NCBI GenBank assembly: GCA_033765345.1
Contig: JANRIC010000098.1
Location: 1 to 56,101 of the forward strand
Length of the DNA: 56,101 nucleotides
Source of the DNA: JANRIC01 sp033765345
GTDB taxonomy: Bacteria; Bacteroidota; Bacteroidia; Cytophagales; Microscillaceae
Reading direction: 5' to 3'
The notes under the pieces are model-generated. The model saw nothing but the letters and a program-made list of their open reading frames with translations. It was not told where the DNA came from and did not search any database. The translations under genes were made by a program, and so were the position numbers. Shown one piece after another: positions 17,124 through 27,700 of the stretch (its first letter is position 1; each line of letters opens with the position of its first letter).

Positions 17124-17148
17124 AGCGACCTTGCAATGCAAGGTCGCT
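17124..17148. repeat. 25-bp perfect palindrome (AGCGACCTTGCA arms)
   Basis: Two 12-base arms with a single central base form a perfect palindrome. It resembles the short GTAGAGACGTTGCA-type palindromic repeats that are scattered in many bacterial genomes. No coding role. Confidence 0.85.
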
Positions 17149-17192
17149 CTGGTTTTTTAGAGAACCCCCGTTGTGCTTAGCCTCCGAAAAAG

Positions 17193-17288
17193 GTAATTTT
17201 CGTGCAAAAATAAAAACCTGTAATAATTTGAAAATCAATGAGTTAAAAATAGGTTGTTGGAAGTTTGCGAACTAAGCACGAAAATTAC
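17193..17288. repeat. Inverted repeat, 13-bp arms GTAATTTTCGTGC
   Basis: The arm at 17193-17205 is repeated in inverted orientation at 17276-17288 with about 70 bases between. A GTGAGTC/GACTCAC hairpin follows immediately. It is part of the repeat mosaic in this gene-free kilobase. Confidence 0.7.
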
Positions 17289-17330
17289 GTGAGTCTGCGA
17301 CTCACCTGCGAAGCAGAAAGCCTTGGCGCA

Positions 17331-17585
17331 CCCGTTCTTTGAGGTGTTCCGAAGGATCACCTCAAAGAATTCTATAAAAGGAAAGTCTGCGAATTCCAGC
17401 CGAAGGCTTGGGACGTTCTCAGCACGAAAGCCTAAGATAAAATATTCTCTGTAAAATAACTGGATTTTTATATAATAAACCCGAAAGCCTTTTTGATACA
17501 GACTTTCGGGTTTATGCTTTTATTCTTGGGCAACCTACGGCCTCAGGCATCCGCTAGATGTTCAGGAGAACATCTTTTTATTTGG
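17331..17585 (+). repeat. Dispersed repeat copy B (fullest copy)
   Basis: About 255 bases with three hairpins in series: TTCTTTGAGGTG with its complement (17335-17369), ATAAACCCGAAAG with its complement (17475-17515), and AGATGTTC with GAACATCT (17556-17575). Between them lies the 62-base block shared exactly with copy A. Copies C (46401-46610) and D (47218-47332, inverted) share most of this order with many substitutions, which marks a family of mobile or recombining intergenic repeats. Confidence 0.85.
17475..17515. terminator. Terminator-like hairpin downstream of the 2145-aa gene
   Basis: A 13-bp perfect stem lies about 155 bases past the minus-strand stop of the giant gene. It is part of repeat copy B, so the repeat may supply the terminator. 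A second hairpin at 17556-17575 followed by TTTTTA would work on the plus strand. Confidence 0.55.
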
Positions 17586-17670
17586 AAGTGAGGCCTATCG
17601 CCCTCAGCGATTTTGTCGTTTAAAAAAATGACTTGATATAAAAGAGTACAAGGGAGGGCTACCCAACCCA

Positions 17671-20600
17671 TTAATTCTTGATCAGCCTAAACGTAAAGGC
17701 TTTGAGGGATGTAGATAATCTAAGTATATACAATCCTGCGGCAAGTTCCTGAATTTTTTGATTCAAGCGTTCATTCAATTCTTCTATCCGGGCATTTATC
17801 TCCAAATAAGTTTTACCTTGAGCATCCATTAATATGAGGGGAATTACTTCATTTTCCAATAATTCATCTACTTGGATTCTTACATGTTCAACCACGGGAT
17901 TTGGATAAATACGCAGAATTTCTGAGGTTTCATTTCCCTCAACGAAGATCACAGGGCTAAAAAAGACATTGCCGTTTCCTTCTATGACTTTGACTCGATA
18001 GAATGCCGAGGATGAATTGCTTAATAATTGTAAATATTCCTGATCCGGGGAGTCTTTTCCTTTGCCATCAAGCGAAATCACCGATATAAAATCTTCTTGA
18101 TGATCACTTTGCTGAATTTCGTATCGGGTAAGCTCGCTTTCGTGTTTTACGATCCAATCTAGTCTAATGCTTTGTGCATCCAGGCGTTTGCCTGTAAAAG
18201 AAATGATACTTAGGGGCAAAGCAGATTGATCGCTACTCACAATAAACTGACTGAAGCTTTTGAGATTTACAGAGCCTGGTCCTCCGGCAAATTGTATAAA
18301 ATTATTCCCTGCGCTTCCATCAATGGTCACGATTACATCTTCTACCGCATTCCCAATCACGATCCAGTCACCTGCCTCACGCGATCCCCTTTTATGCAGA
18401 AAATATTCATTCGGGCTTGTAGAGAGTACCGTTCCATCTTCCACCTTAAATTTCATGGTTACGGGGTCAATGGTGTCCTTGCCGTAATTATTAACAATCC
18501 AATACCCTCGTGTTTTGCTGAAGTCTGGGTCTGGGGCAGGTTCTACGCCCAAAGGCTGGCTTAGGATATAGGTGACGACCACATTTCCTTCGGGATGATT
18601 GGTATTGAAGGTAATCTCCAGATTGGTAGCTCCGAATACGGTGGGCGTAGTACCGTCACCGGAATTGATGAATTCCGTATGACTCAGTCCCTTGCCTACG
18701 GGTTCGAGGCCATTGCTTAAAGCCACTGTTGGGCTTAATTGGGCATATTGTTCATTGACCAGTTCTATGGATTCGGCTTGTCCGCTGGCGGTATTGTTAA
18801 ATTGCCAATAATTTTGCAGGTCGGCTTCTTGTCCGTTAGAGACCAGGTGCATAGATTCTCGAATTTCAAAGAGACTACGAGCGCGATGCCAAAGCCTGAT
18901 TTCGTCCATCAACATGTCATTGGGAGTGCTTAGTACGTTCTGAGCACCAAAAGCGAAGGTAGTATCCTGATCTTCATTGGGGAAGGTAAAAGATGTAGAA
19001 CCGATTCTAAGCGAATTTCCTTCTTTTCCGTTGACATAGAGCCTGAGTGAATCTCCGTTATAAGTAGCCGCTACGTGATTCCATTCCTCGAAAGGTAAGG
19101 TTGCCGTTGCTGGGCCTTGTAAAGTTCCATTGGCAAAGACGTAGAGATGTACTTCTCCGCCGACTTGCTCCAGGTGTGTCCCACCTACTTGACCGACCAT
19201 CCAACGAGGAGCGGGTCCGTTTTGATTGGGGTAGAACCAACCCTCGAGCGTAAATTCTTCGGGCATTACCAGTTGATTGCTAACCGTGGTTATTTCACCA
19301 ATATTGTTAAAATCCAATACACTGAGGGGCAAAGTATCGGGAATGCTGATGATTCTGCTGCCTACTGTTGCGGGGAAAGTATAGTTGGTGACCCCGACTA
19401 TTGCACCAATCACATTGGCCTCGAGGGTATTACCGGGTACAGCACCGGAGCTGAGGTCATAGCTCAACCAGAAGTAGTTTTTACCATTACTTAGGGTTTG
19501 GTTGATGTTATCTATGGTAAAAGTTCCATTCGGGTTATTGCTTGTAAGGCCTACTTGAGTTGTGTTGCTAAAGGTAGAATCTGCTCCGGTATAATATATT
19601 TTGGCATTCTCTATATCTGCTGGGTTGCTCAGTCCGGTTTCAAAGGTAAAAGAGGCGGCAGTCATCATGTCTGCGGCTACTACTTTTTCCAGTTCAAGTC
19701 GTACCATACGGCGGTTTTTAGCTCCTGCTAGTACAGGTCTTACTTCACGGAATTGATTTACCAACAGATCTTCCGAACCGATTCTTATATAATTGATTTT
19801 GGTATTTACTCCCATAAGGGGGTTTGCTTCTACGGTAAGTTTGCCATCAGTCACTTCAATCTTACGTACTACGCTTCTAAAATCAGTGCCAGTGGCTGCT
19901 TCATCAAAGGCGGTGATAAAGTCCTGACCTTCTACCAGGATACTGTGTACAGAATTGTCAAAGGCTGGGTCACCGACACTGATATTGATAAAATAAGTTC
20001 CATTGGGTATTTCTAGCTCCCAATTACGGGGTTGTACGCCGGCAAATTGCATGTGGTTTAAGGTATTCAAACGAGTTTCTACCCCGGCCACATCTCGGTT
20101 TCTGGCATAAAGGGTATTCGCTCCCGGATTGCCCAGTGTGTCAATCCAGCCGTAGGTGTGTCCATTGCCTCGATTCCCGTAGGCATTGCCATAATCAGGC
20201 AGATACCCAGCAGGAATACCAACTCCGGTGGGTTGGAAATTAATATTTAAGCCCCAATTGACATCTATCACGCGTACAGTTACTTTAAGAGGAGCTTGTA
20301 CATAACCTGGGGCAGATGCAATTACTGTAGTCTGATAAGTACCTTCTGGCAGACCAGCAATGTCAATACCCAAAGATAAATTACCCAAAGCAGCCGCAGG
20401 CGGATTCAGCCAAGCAGCCGCTGGAGATTCGCTAAAAGACAATCCAGTAGGTACACCTGCACTGGCAGAAAGAACTACTGATTGATCGGGAACCGTTTCG
20501 CCGATGATTATGTCCAACTCGATGGCTTTGGGTTCAAAAGAAAGAAACTCTTGACTGACTTTTTCAATGCTCAGGTGGGTTATTTTGGTATTAAACCCTC

Positions 20601-23600
20601 CGAAAGCATCTAGGGTTAGCCGCCCATCTTCTATTACAATGGTATCTGTAACTGTGGCAAATCTATTCAAAGCATCGGGATTAAAACCCACCACAAAAGG
20701 CAAGTTTTCCACATTGAGTTGGTGGGTGGTGGTATTGGTTTCTTCGGTATTTAAATCCCCTACTGTAGCTGTGACTTTGTATGTTCCATTCGGGAGGGTT
20801 ATTTCCCAGACACCTTCTAGGGGCGTACCATTCGGGCGAGCAATATCATCGAATTGCATGTGCATCAAAGACGCTTGTAAAATATCTATCCCCGTAGCGG
20901 CTGTATTGCGATTTCTGCCGTTGAGGCTAATGTCAACCGGGGTTTTATCGGCGGTATTATCTATCCAACCGTATACCAATCCGCTCCCTTGAAAGGCATC
21001 TGTACGATTTCCAAAAGCTTGTCCGAAATCCTTAAGCCATCCTGTGGGAGGTATGGTATTTTGATCCTGAAAATTGACCTGAATAGCTTGTGCGGGGTCG
21101 AGTACGGTCAGTTGAACTTCCAAGACGGCTTCCAGATAATCTGGTGATGATACTTCAATAAAGGCATTATACAAGCCTGCTGGAAGCGCAGCTGCATCTA
21201 TTTGGATTGCCCAGTCGCCATAAGTTGGAATTAAAGGCGGTACTAGCCAGCCCGGGTTTGTAGCTGCTATCGGCTCATTTTGTGAATATGTGACAGTAAA
21301 AGCGGGAGTTCCGGGTGAGCTGGAAAGCACAACGGTTTGCCCTACAGGGTTTTGACCTACAAAAGTCACGAAGTTAATTTTGGTAGTATCAAAACGAAGC
21401 ACGCCTGAAAGCGGGCGAACCACTACGGAATTGATCTTGGTGTTGGTTCCTCCAAGGGCATCTAAAGTCAAAGAGCCATCCTCGAGGAGAATATTACGTA
21501 TTTCTGTTTTAAACTGATTGGGCGTAGGTACAAAAGGAGCAATGACGGTTTGCCCTTCTGCACGAACTGCGTGTGTGCTATTGGTAAATCCTCCTCCGTC
21601 GCCCACGGATACCTCAATGGTATAAGGACCATTGGGCAGGGTTAGTTCCCAGAAATTATTGGCTGTTCCGGGCTGCATGTGCATGAAAGTCTGCTGAATT
21701 ACATTTCCTACGGGGTTAGTTCTTACACGCCCCTGAGTAGTCACATTGACGGGCATTGCGTCGCTGACTTGCTTCCAACCGAAATTTAATCCTGCTCCTT
21801 GATTAGCTCCTATTTTGATGCCAAAAGGTTCTCCAAAATCTTTGATCCATCCTGCGGGTGTAGCAGTACTATTATCCTGGAAATTAAATTGTAAATCTGT
21901 ACCCGGCCCGATCACATAAATCTCGATATTCAAAAGAGCTGTTGCGCTGCCCGAAGTAGCTGTGACGGTGGCGGTACGGGTATCACCCGGGCTTAGTGTT
22001 GCTGGATCAAATTGAAATGTAAGATCGCCCGTAGTTGGGTTCAGGGGCAGGATCAGCCAATCACTTCCTGCACTCTTGGAGAGGCTCACGGGGATTGTTC
22101 CGGCACTAGAGAAAAGATTCACCGTACGGCTTTCTATACTTCCTCCTTCCAGCAAGGTTGCGTGTACTTGGTTTGGGGTAAAGGTCAACTGTTTGGGAAT
22201 CACCTCTAAGGTTACTGTAAGAGATGTATCCAGGTAGTTGGGGGCTGAGGCGATTACCTGAGTTTGCAAGGTAGTTCCTGCTAAAATTCCAGAAGCATTG
22301 ATTGAAAAATTGACGTTCCCCAAAGCCGAAGAACCAGCACTTACAAGCCAATCGCTTGTGGGGCTTCCAGGGTTTTTGGTCAATGTAACGATCGGATTAC
22401 CTGAGCTTGCCGATAGCGTGGCCATCTGAGGTGCAGTTGTTCCGCCTTCTTCTACAATAAAGTTTAGGTTTGTTGGGTTAAAAACCAAAAAATCACCTAT
22501 TGAAAAATCATTAAATCTAGACACAAAAGCACTGCCATTGCGATACGAAGCATATATGCCTGCAAAAGAAACCTGACTGGTTATACCATCTGTAAGGGTA
22601 ATACCCAGGTTAAAATCGTGTTGTATTTCACCGACATAGATATCTGCCCCTCCGGCAATGCTATAATAACCTCTAACAACAGGGATTTGGCCGATACGAT
22701 TATCTACCACCATTCGAAACCGAATATTTTTATTTGCCAGATTTAGACCTCCCAGTGAGATTATACTACTTGGGCTGATAGCTCCTCCTTGTTGCTCCAC
22801 GGAAAGTTCAATGGTATTATCATTAATCACGGCTAATTTGGCAAAATTATCGTCATCCAGTCCATACCACAAGCCCACCTGAGCAAATCCTCCGCCTGTG
22901 CTGTTATTACTTAGGTTTGTCTCGATGAGCAATTGTCGTCCGTTGGCTTGTAGTCCTACACCGAGGGTATTTACTTGATTGTTGGTATTGGTAGAAGTGA
23001 CTGGTGTTCTGAAAGCAATCCCTCGTGAAGCCGTTAACTGTAGTTGACCGGTATTGAGGGAAATTCTTGAAGGGAGATAACTTTTGACGCTTGGGTGTGC
23101 AGGCAAATCTTCGGGCATACGGTCTTCTCTGGATGCCTGAATCATGGTAAAGCCAGTGGTGGCAGTTCCGCTTTGGTCTGCTAATCCACCCTCAGTACCA
23201 TCGAAATCTAGAGTATAAGGCAAAGCCACTAAGACATTGGGGCAAGGCAAAGTACTGATTTCATAACATGAATTGTATTCTGTGACAGAAAAGTCTTCAA
23301 AAGTGGCTGTAAAAGTGCTTCCATTGCGATAAGAAGCAAAAACTCCGGCAAAAGAAACATTTTGCACAGAGGCATCGAGATTGATTCCATTGCCGAAATT
23401 ATGGCTAAGTTCGCCCAGGTAGATTTCCTGTCTTGCACCGATCTGACAAAAAGCCCTTACTTTTTGGGTAGCTCCTATATTATCTACAAAAAGGCGCAGA
23501 CGCATACTTAATCCCGCAAAATTCTCAACAATGACTGTTTTTTGGCTGGAGGCTGGAGACAACCCGTTTTGCTCTACGATAAATTGTATAGAATTATTAT

Positions 23601-24108
23601 TCAGGGCTACGAATTTGATATAGTTTTCATCGTTCAATCCGTACCAAATTCCCATTTGGGCAAAGCTGCCTCCTGTATTGACATTTCTTAGATTGCTTTC
23701 TATGACAAAGCTTTTTCCGGCTGCCTGCAAGCCTACGCCTAATGTATTGACCTGGTTGTTGCTTGTGGTAAAGGCCAAACCTTTGGAAGCATTGATACTG
23801 AGCCTGTTTATAGCCACGTCTAGTCTGGAAGGTTCGTAAGCATTTACGATTGGGTCAGAGACAGGTGCGTCGGCCGCTAAACGTGCCGCTGAGTGTGCCT
23901 GAATCATCGTAAATCCGGTTTGTTGCCCGTCTTTTTCAAGGATTCCACCTTCTGTGCCGGTAAATTCCAGGGCGAAAGGCATTCCTACTACCACTGTGGT
24001 GCAGTTATTAGGGCTAATGTTTGTACATTGTGAGAAACCTTGCTGAGGAATACCATACCCTAAAAGGGCACCAGTCCATAATAAAAATAATTTTATTTCT
24101 CTTGCCAT
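17671..24108 (-). CDS. Giant secreted multidomain surface protein with T9SS sorting domain (2145 aa)
   Basis: Starts with a signal peptide (about 1-27, cleavage near GFSQ). Two related ConA-like beta-sandwich units follow (about 45-285 and 295-540), each with GFTMIQA and NNQVNTLGVGLQ. Next are four Ig/BACON-like repeats alternating with three malectin-like units that start NFQ and contain YGW and NGxY motifs (from about 735, 1005 and 1275). A BNR-associated domain (about 1455-1590) leads to a LamG jellyroll (about 1596-1780) and a T9SS type A sorting domain beginning RIYPNPV (about 2063-2145). The malectin and LamG modules suggest glycan binding. No catalytic domain is seen. It is a paralogue of the 3977-aa gene upstream. 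Confidence 0.85.
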   Translation of the reverse strand: MAREIKLFLLWTGALLGYGIPQQGFSQCTNISPNNCTTVVVGMPFALEFTGTEGGILEKDGQQTGFTMIQAHSAARLAADAPVSDPIVNAYEPSRLDVAINRLSINASKGLAFTTSNNQVNTLGVGLQAAGKSFVIESNLRNVNTGGSFAQMGIWYGLNDENYIKFVALNNNSIQFIVEQNGLSPASSQKTVIVENFAGLSMRLRLFVDNIGATQKVRAFCQIGARQEIYLGELSHNFGNGINLDASVQNVSFAGVFASYRNGSTFTATFEDFSVTEYNSCYEISTLPCPNVLVALPYTLDFDGTEGGLADQSGTATTGFTMIQASREDRMPEDLPAHPSVKSYLPSRISLNTGQLQLTASRGIAFRTPVTSTNTNNQVNTLGVGLQANGRQLLIETNLSNNSTGGGFAQVGLWYGLDDDNFAKLAVINDNTIELSVEQQGGAISPSSIISLGGLNLANKNIRFRMVVDNRIGQIPVVRGYYSIAGGADIYVGEIQHDFNLGITLTDGITSQVSFAGIYASYRNGSAFVSRFNDFSIGDFLVFNPTNLNFIVEEGGTTAPQMATLSASSGNPIVTLTKNPGSPTSDWLVSAGSSALGNVNFSINASGILAGTTLQTQVIASAPNYLDTSLTVTLEVIPKQLTFTPNQVHATLLEGGSIESRTVNLFSSAGTIPVSLSKSAGSDWLILPLNPTTGDLTFQFDPATLSPGDTRTATVTATSGSATALLNIEIYVIGPGTDLQFNFQDNSTATPAGWIKDFGEPFGIKIGANQGAGLNFGWKQVSDAMPVNVTTQGRVRTNPVGNVIQQTFMHMQPGTANNFWELTLPNGPYTIEVSVGDGGGFTNSTHAVRAEGQTVIAPFVPTPNQFKTEIRNILLEDGSLTLDALGGTNTKINSVVVRPLSGVLRFDTTKINFVTFVGQNPVGQTVVLSSSPGTPAFTVTYSQNEPIAATNPGWLVPPLIPTYGDWAIQIDAAALPAGLYNAFIEVSSPDYLEAVLEVQLTVLDPAQAIQVNFQDQNTIPPTGWLKDFGQAFGNRTDAFQGSGLVYGWIDNTADKTPVDISLNGRNRNTAATGIDILQASLMHMQFDDIARPNGTPLEGVWEITLPNGTYKVTATVGDLNTEETNTTTHQLNVENLPFVVGFNPDALNRFATVTDTIVIEDGRLTLDAFGGFNTKITHLSIEKVSQEFLSFEPKAIELDIIIGETVPDQSVVLSASAGVPTGLSFSESPAAAWLNPPAAALGNLSLGIDIAGLPEGTYQTTVIASAPGYVQAPLKVTVRVIDVNWGLNINFQPTGVGIPAGYLPDYGNAYGNRGNGHTYGWIDTLGNPGANTLYARNRDVAGVETRLNTLNHMQFAGVQPRNWELEIPNGTYFINISVGDPAFDNSVHSILVEGQDFITAFDEAATGTDFRSVVRKIEVTDGKLTVEANPLMGVNTKINYIRIGSEDLLVNQFREVRPVLAGAKNRRMVRLELEKVVAADMMTAASFTFETGLSNPADIENAKIYYTGADSTFSNTTQVGLTSNNPNGTFTIDNINQTLSNGKNYFWLSYDLSSGAVPGNTLEANVIGAIVGVTNYTFPATVGSRIISIPDTLPLSVLDFNNIGEITTVSNQLVMPEEFTLEGWFYPNQNGPAPRWMVGQVGGTHLEQVGGEVHLYVFANGTLQGPATATLPFEEWNHVAATYNGDSLRLYVNGKEGNSLRIGSTSFTFPNEDQDTTFAFGAQNVLSTPNDMLMDEIRLWHRARSLFEIRESMHLVSNGQEADLQNYWQFNNTASGQAESIELVNEQYAQLSPTVALSNGLEPVGKGLSHTEFINSGDGTTPTVFGATNLEITFNTNHPEGNVVVTYILSQPLGVEPAPDPDFSKTRGYWIVNNYGKDTIDPVTMKFKVEDGTVLSTSPNEYFLHKRGSREAGDWIVIGNAVEDVIVTIDGSAGNNFIQFAGGPGSVNLKSFSQFIVSSDQSALPLSIISFTGKRLDAQSIRLDWIVKHESELTRYEIQQSDHQEDFISVISLDGKGKDSPDQEYLQLLSNSSSAFYRVKVIEGNGNVFFSPVIFVEGNETSEILRIYPNPVVEHVRIQVDELLENEVIPLILMDAQGKTYLEINARIEELNERLNQKIQELAAGLYILRLSTSLKAFTFRLIKN

Positions 24109-24289
24109 AACTGTATAGTGAATTAAATCACCAATTTTTTAAAATTTAGTGCTAAGATTAGAATTAACTGAAAGTCATCAATATACAATGGTTTATTCAC
24201 GACTGGGTATAGTGGGAATAAACAGATATTTTTTTTAATTTTTGACTAATGATTGTATAGAGGTAGCTTCCAGAGAAAAAGCGGCTAAT

Positions 24290-24385
24290 GTTATGCCACC
24301 GACTTAATCAACTGATAATAAGCATTTTATAAGGAAAAATTTTTATTTTATTCCCAATAATGTAAAAAAAATCCATTTCTGGGAA
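24290..24385 (-). promoter_or_regulatory. Conserved upstream block of the giant-protein genes, copy 1
   Basis: Written on the plus strand, this block contains TTATGCCACC, then AACTGATAATAA, then TTCCCAAT and a run of A ending near TCC. The same words in the same order and similar spacing occur at 36888-36970 upstream of the other giant gene. Both sit about 185-220 bp before the start codon. Likely a shared promoter/operator or leader RNA structure. Confidence 0.5.
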
Positions 24386-24587
24386 TTATTCATCTCCAAT
24401 TTTTAATTTTTATTGATTTCTTGAGTATTTATTACACTACAAAACCAGTCTTTATGTATGTATCTGAGTTGCTAAAACAGACCACTCAGTCGATAAACAG
24501 AATAAAATTTACTATAAATACAAGTTATCATTTAGCCTACTTATTGTTATTTATACATAAAAACCAATTTACTTACTTCTTAATAAT

Positions 24588-24630
24588 AAAACGAATCGAT
24601 ATTTCAGGGTTAGAAATATCGATTCGTTTT
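24588..24630. terminator. Strong bidirectional terminator after the 3977-aa gene
   Basis: An 18-bp perfect stem (24588-24605 with 24613-24630) and a 7-nt loop include A and T tracts at the ends and are followed by TTTC. It lies about 110 bp past the minus-strand stop of the 3977-aa gene, so it likely insulates the two giant genes. Confidence 0.85.
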
Positions 24631-24737
24631 TTTCTTTTTAGCATCTCCTTTGAGCGGGGTGGGCTGCGAAATTCCCGACCCCTGCCTCAAATGGAGACTC
24701 CGAATCCTACTCTTTATCTCAATTAGACATATTTATT

Positions 24738-27700
24738 TTAGTTCTTAACCAATTTCAGTGTGTATAACTTTTGGTCTGTAAAGACTTTGAGGATATACAC
24801 ACTGCGTCCCAATCCGGGAATTTGTTGCTTCACAGCATCTTTGATTTCATCCAATGATCCGGTTATTTGAAGCAGAATCTGTCCTCTTGTATCCACAAGC
24901 TCTGCTCTGATATCAGATTGATTTTGGATATTTTCAGAAGCTTGGAACTCGATGCTTTGGGCTTCAACAACAGGATTAGGGAAGATACTGAGGAAATTTT
25001 GGTCAAAACCTTCCACAAAAACTATGGAGCTAAACTCAGAAGTTCCATCCAAATCAATTTGTTGTAAGCGATAATAGGCTGAGGAGGCTGCATTTTTGTC
25101 CAGGAATTGATATTCAAGGATCGTATTAGAATTGCCTGCTCCGTCTATAAAGCTGATATTTTCAAAATTGAGTGCATCCACGCTTTTTTGGATTTGGAAG
25201 CCTTTATTATTGATTTCAGAAGCAGTAATCCAATTCAGCAAGACCTGTTTTTCATTCAGACGACGACCTTCAAAGGACAACAGGCTGATAGGCAGTGGGT
25301 CAAAGCTTGTATTCAATAAGAAATCACTGTGATAAAAAGGTGCTACGCCGAAAGCTGTCAAAGTACTATTTCCGGGTTCACCTTTGAAGGAGACTTCTTC
25401 ATTGTTTTCATCCGCAGCTACGGTCACAAATGGGTTCAGCAAAGGGCTATTGGATAAGGTATTCCAGATTGTAGCTCCGTCTTCGTCACGTTTCTGTAAA
25501 AGGAACGCACTCGGATTGCCGGTTGGCAAGCTTTCATTCTTTAAAGTAATCTCCATTTGAATCGGTGCAAAACTTGGCACGGTTGGGTCAAAATTATCAA
25601 TTGCATAATATACATCTACCACATCAAAGCCGTTGCTGGGGCGATTGGTGGGTGGGCCGATTAATTCATTGACTACCAAGCTATCTTCGGCAGGTGCTAT
25701 TCCCCCGACAAAAGTTATTTTTAAGGTTGTTTCAGGCAAATCATAAATATAAGTGATATCTGTGCCTGATTTGGCGTTTTTGGAGGTGCTGCGTGAAGCC
25801 ACTGTGGAAGTAGCACTGCTCAAAGAAGAGCCACAACTCATGGATTGTAAGGCAGCTTCCCAAGAGGACGCATTAAGATTTACGAGGGCATCTCCTACCA
25901 AGTCTCTGGAAATAAGCCCGCTTCCTTCATTCACTTGCCAATAATTTACGAGACCTGTTTCATTGCCTTCAGCGGCTAGTCGCATATTTTGACGAATTTC
26001 GGTGACTGATCGGGCAACATTCCACAATCTGACTTCATCGATGATGATATTGTTAGGGGGCATTGCAGGGTTATCGGAGCCGAAGGCAAATTCACCATTT
26101 TGGTCTATATTGGCTCCTCCTGCAAAGGTAAACGTAGTACCCACCCGCCCATTGACATAAAGCAATAGTTTGTTGCTGGCATCATCATACACCGCCGTCA
26201 GGTGCGTCCATTTATTCAAATAAACTGGGGCTGTGGCAGGGCCTATCAAGGCATTGCCGTCGTGGATGTAAAACTCATACAAAGCTCCATTCTGACGGAT
26301 ATGTGCGCCGCCGACTTCTCCCACAATCCATCGGTTATTGGTATTTTGACGAGGATACACCCAAGCTTCCAATGTGAGCGTTGTTGGCATCCCGACACCC
26401 GAGGCTACACTTGCCATTCCGTTTATTCCCTGGAAGGAAAGTCCGGTACCTGCCTGACAATCCGGCTCGGTAATCTGGCGAGCCCCGTTCGGGTTTCCGG
26501 CGACTCCAGGAGCATTATCTTCTCCATCGATTCTAATGAGTACAATTTCTGCGTCCAGGAGGTTGCCTAGGGTAGCGGTATCGCTCACATCATAGGTCAG
26601 CCAAAAATAATTGATTCCAGAAGCCAGAGTTTGATTAAACCCGGTGATGGTAAAATCGCCGGAAGGTCTCAGTGCGTCAGCACCCAATTGTATAGGATTT
26701 ATGAAGTTCTCATTATTTGCTGTATAGAAAAGTTTGGCTCTTTGAATATCAATTGTATTGGTAGTTCCTGTGGTTAGGAAAGTCATGGCTGTGAGCAAAG
26801 CTCCTGGTTGCTCTTCAATCCCAATTTTGAGAATAGGCTTATTATCCGCACCTACAAAAAGAGGCAGGTTAATCTGGTCTACGGTCAAGGAACTATTCAT
26901 GATTGTAATATCAAAAATATCCGAGACGGTTTCACCTTGTTGATCCGTAGCAATCACCTTGACAGAGATTTTACCAGCATCTGCGGGTTGTGGAACTCCC
27001 TGGAAGCGGTTATTGTCCTGATCAAATACCAACCAGCCTGGCAAGGCAGCACCATCTTTGAGGGTGGCCGACAGGGTGAGTATGTCTCCGGGATTCGGAT
27101 CCAGGAAAGTATTTTGAGGAATAACAAACTCAAAATTCTGGAATACTTCACCGTTTTGATCCGCTAGCGGAGTTTGCAAATAAGGAGGATTATTTGGCTG
27201 ATTATTTTCTTTAATTACTTCAATAGCGGCAATCAAAGGAGTTTGGATCAGGTCAAATTTAAGGTTTAATGTACCATCCGTTATGGGGATATCAAACTCT
27301 TTGATCAGGGCAATAAATCTGCCTCCTGCTTCTACAAAGATGTCAAAATTACTTTGCAGGCGTTGGCCTTCGGCTTCAATATTGAAGGTACGAAGCCCTG
27401 CACCGTTGTTGAATATTTCGGCAAAGTGCAATCTTAATTGATAATTGCCTGCACTTACTGGGATCGCGTAATCGACATCTGTGGAGTTGGAGAAACGGTA
27501 TACCTGATAAAGCCCGTCATCTTCGGTATTTCCAATCGCATCACTTCTTGCAGAAGTAGAACCATTGAGGAAATATTGATCTGCGATAAATAAATTGCCA
27601 TGGGTATCGATATAATCCACTCCTCCGGCATTGATACGGATATCACAATCAGGATCACGATTTATAGCAAAATTAACTGTTTTGCTACATCCTGAGGCAT

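Larger units (their letters stand above)
24109..24737. other. Gap between the two giant genes
   Basis: 629 bases without a supported gene. It holds the 3' terminator of the 3977-aa gene (24588-24630) and the upstream region of the 2145-aa gene. A block at about 24290-24385 resembles the region upstream of the other giant gene (see the separate entry). A 101-codon plus-strand frame at 24421 is not protein-like and is not called. Confidence 0.6.

Noticed and set aside
17033..17148. Possible CRISPR-like repeats
   Set aside because: The repeats are palindromes of different families without regular spacing, spacers or cas genes.
24421..24726. 101-codon plus-strand frame between the giant genes
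   Set aside because: It runs through the 18-bp terminator stem and low-complexity DNA. Its composition is not protein-like.
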